Shown here piece by piece: positions 62,783 to 64,000 of a DNA stretch of 64,000 bases. Numbering within the stretch: position 1 is the first letter of the stretch; the number at the start of each line of letters is the position of its first letter. The DNA comes from DATJGR01 sp963735085 (GTDB lineage: Bacteria; Pseudomonadota; Gammaproteobacteria; Pseudomonadales; Azotimanducaceae): the NCBI GenBank assembly GCA_963735085.1, contig CAVTJP010000005.1, forward strand, positions 2,542,001 through 2,606,000. Reading direction: 5' to 3'. The notes beneath the pieces are model-generated. The model worked only from the letters and a program-made list of their open reading frames with translations, ran no database searches and had not been told where the DNA came from. Both the position numbers and the translations under genes were made by a program.

Positions 62783-63973
62783 ATGCTAGATGGGTCCGTT
62801 CATCCGGATTACGCCGACGTCGCGGCGGTGTTGATCCGCCAGATCCCCAAAGATTCGCCCGGTGGCAGCGCCGTGTGTGTATATCACAATGCGCGCAAGG
62901 TGGTCGACGTCTGGGGTGGTACCCGCGATCGCGAAAACAATGCGTGGCTCGAAGACACGACCGCACCGTCGTTTTCAACAACGAAGGGCGTGATGTCGAC
63001 GTTGCTGCATATTCTCGTCGATCAGGGCCTCGCGGCCTATGACGATCCGATCGCGAAGTACTGGCCGGAATTCGCTGCCAACGGCAAAGACCGCATCACG
63101 ATCCGTCACGCGTTGTGCCACGAAGCGGGTTTGTACCGGATCGACGAGATGATTGCGCACGCCGACGAGATTCTGGACTGGCAGCACATGAAGGGCCTGA
63201 TTGCCGCAGCGCGTCCGGTGCATGAACCCGGTTTGAAGCATGGCTACCATGCGCTGACATACGGTTGGCTGATCGGCGGCATCATCGAGGCGATTACGGG
63301 CAAGCCGCTGCAGCGCGTGCTGCAGGAAGAACTCGTGGATCCGTTGGGGCTCGATGGGATGTTCATCGGCATGCCGCACAACGAAATGTATCGGCGGGCG
63401 AAGCTGATCACGCGGGATGGCGTGATGACCCCCCTGAAAGACTCCGGCGGCTGGACCGGTTCGGTGCGCGAATGGACCGAACGCGGCTTCGCCAAGCTCG
63501 GCGTCGAGTTCTCCGAATTTCGCGCCGCATTGACACTGAACGAACCGTTCGATTGGAATGCGGAGGCGACGGTGCAGGCAATGATTCCTGCCGCCAACGG
63601 CCAGTTCACGGCGCGCTCACTGGCGCGCATGTACGCGATGATCGCCGACGGCGGGGAACTCGACGGCGTGCGTCTATTGTCCGCTGAGACCATTCGTGAA
63701 ATGGGGGTCGTGCGCAGCAGAAAGCGCGACAAGGTTGTGTTCATTCCGATGCATTGGCGGATGGGCTATCACCGCGCGTTCAGTATCGGTACGTCGGCGC
63801 CGGCAGCTTTTGGTCACTACGGTTTCGGCGGCAGCGGTGGCTTCTGCGATCCGTCGCGGCGTCTGGCCGTGGCGCTGACGGTCAACAGCGGTGTCGGTTC
63901 ACCGTTCGGTGATGTCCGCATGCCACGTATGGCCCGCGCCGCAATCAAGGCCGTGGATCGATTGCGTGACTGA
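62783..63973 (+). CDS. Beta-lactamase-family serine hydrolase (EstB-like)
   Basis: 396 aa from ATG 62783; a TTG two codons earlier is possible. SxxK is Ser65-TTK68 in SFSTTKGVMS; the Tyr motif lies in KHGYHALTYGWLIGG, and FGHYGFGGSGGFCDP is the HxG region. No signal peptide, as in cytosolic EstB-like esterases. This is the third SxxK hydrolase in the window. It is divergent from the ATP-grasp gene, and only 27 bp of sequence remain after it. Confidence 0.88.
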   Translation: MLDGSVHPDYADVAAVLIRQIPKDSPGGSAVCVYHNARKVVDVWGGTRDRENNAWLEDTTAPSFSTTKGVMSTLLHILVDQGLAAYDDPIAKYWPEFAANGKDRITIRHALCHEAGLYRIDEMIAHADEILDWQHMKGLIAAARPVHEPGLKHGYHALTYGWLIGGIIEAITGKPLQRVLQEELVDPLGLDGMFIGMPHNEMYRRAKLITRDGVMTPLKDSGGWTGSVREWTERGFAKLGVEFSEFRAALTLNEPFDWNAEATVQAMIPAANGQFTARSLARMYAMIADGGELDGVRLLSAETIREMGVVRSRKRDKVVFIPMHWRMGYHRAFSIGTSAPAAFGHYGFGGSGGFCDPSRRLAVALTVNSGVGSPFGDVRMPRMARAAIKAVDRLRD

Positions 63974-64000
63974 CGGGAACAACGAATTGAGTTACGCAGT

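Noticed and set aside
1..64000. tRNA, rRNA, insertion sequence, prophage or CRISPR array
   Set aside because: None was seen by eye on either strand; no transposase, integrase or Cas-like protein is encoded.

Overview
The window is 64 kb of GC-rich, densely coding bacterial chromosome with no rRNA, tRNA, prophage, insertion sequence or CRISPR array that I could see. The gene content points to a Gram-negative, probably gammaproteobacterial host. The evidence is a YdbH-YnbE-YdbL operon, a GlyGly-CTERM protein next to its rhombosortase, a MacA-MacB-outer-membrane-factor efflux operon, MltD, TesB, and many lipoproteins and signal peptides. CYP153, a Baeyer-Villiger monooxygenase, acyl-CoA carboxyltransferase, TesB, two luciferase-like monooxygenases and three amidohydrolases suggest a degrader of alkanes, steroids or other hydrophobic compounds. 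Species-level assignment is not possible from this window.

Layout. 1-4.6 kb: two amidohydrolases (the first cut by the window edge), a small membrane protein, a TylF-type methyltransferase and an acyl-CoA carboxyltransferase. 4.8-11.2 kb: a tripartite MacAB-type efflux operon and a MATE exporter. 11.5-17 kb: an orphan hybrid histidine kinase, an exported SAM hydrolase-like protein, a GST and an MFS transporter. 17-27.8 kb: Baeyer-Villiger monooxygenase, a RHH/RelE toxin-antitoxin pair, SGNH hydrolase, PhyH dioxygenase, serine hydrolase, aldo/keto reductase, alpha/beta hydrolase, desaturase, and a membrane protein with a degenerate cyclase domain. 27.8-28.4 kb is non-coding and holds a structured RNA candidate on the minus strand. 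28.4-31.2 kb: amidohydrolase, [2Fe-2S] ferredoxin and CYP153. 31.2-36.9 kb: sulfotransferase, a DUF6174 lipoprotein, a GlyGly-CTERM metalloprotease and rhombosortase. 37-48.8 kb: flavin monooxygenases, acetyltransferases, VOC proteins, a serine-hydrolase lipoprotein, DinB preceded by a REP-like palindrome, transporters, peroxiredoxin and a pectin-acetylesterase-like protein. 48.9-54.4 kb: MltD followed by ydbH-ynbE-ydbL, a cell-envelope block. 54.4-58.7 kb: TesB, then a tight five-gene operon of two ferritin-like diiron paralogues, two SCP2-like small proteins and a FmdB-type zinc ribbon. 58.7-64 kb: a probable minus-strand sRNA, an esterase, an alpha-E/ATP-grasp pair and a beta-lactamase-family hydrolase.

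The most distinctive unit is the operon at 55386-58734. One diiron paralogue keeps every expected metal ligand. The second has lost both Glu residues of the two ExxH motifs. This resembles the catalytic/non-catalytic subunit pairing of multicomponent diiron monooxygenases. The pair is followed by two paralogous lipid-binding-like proteins. I cannot match the set to a named system. The rhombosortase with an adjacent GlyGly-CTERM substrate is a clear example of a described but uncommon protein-sorting system.
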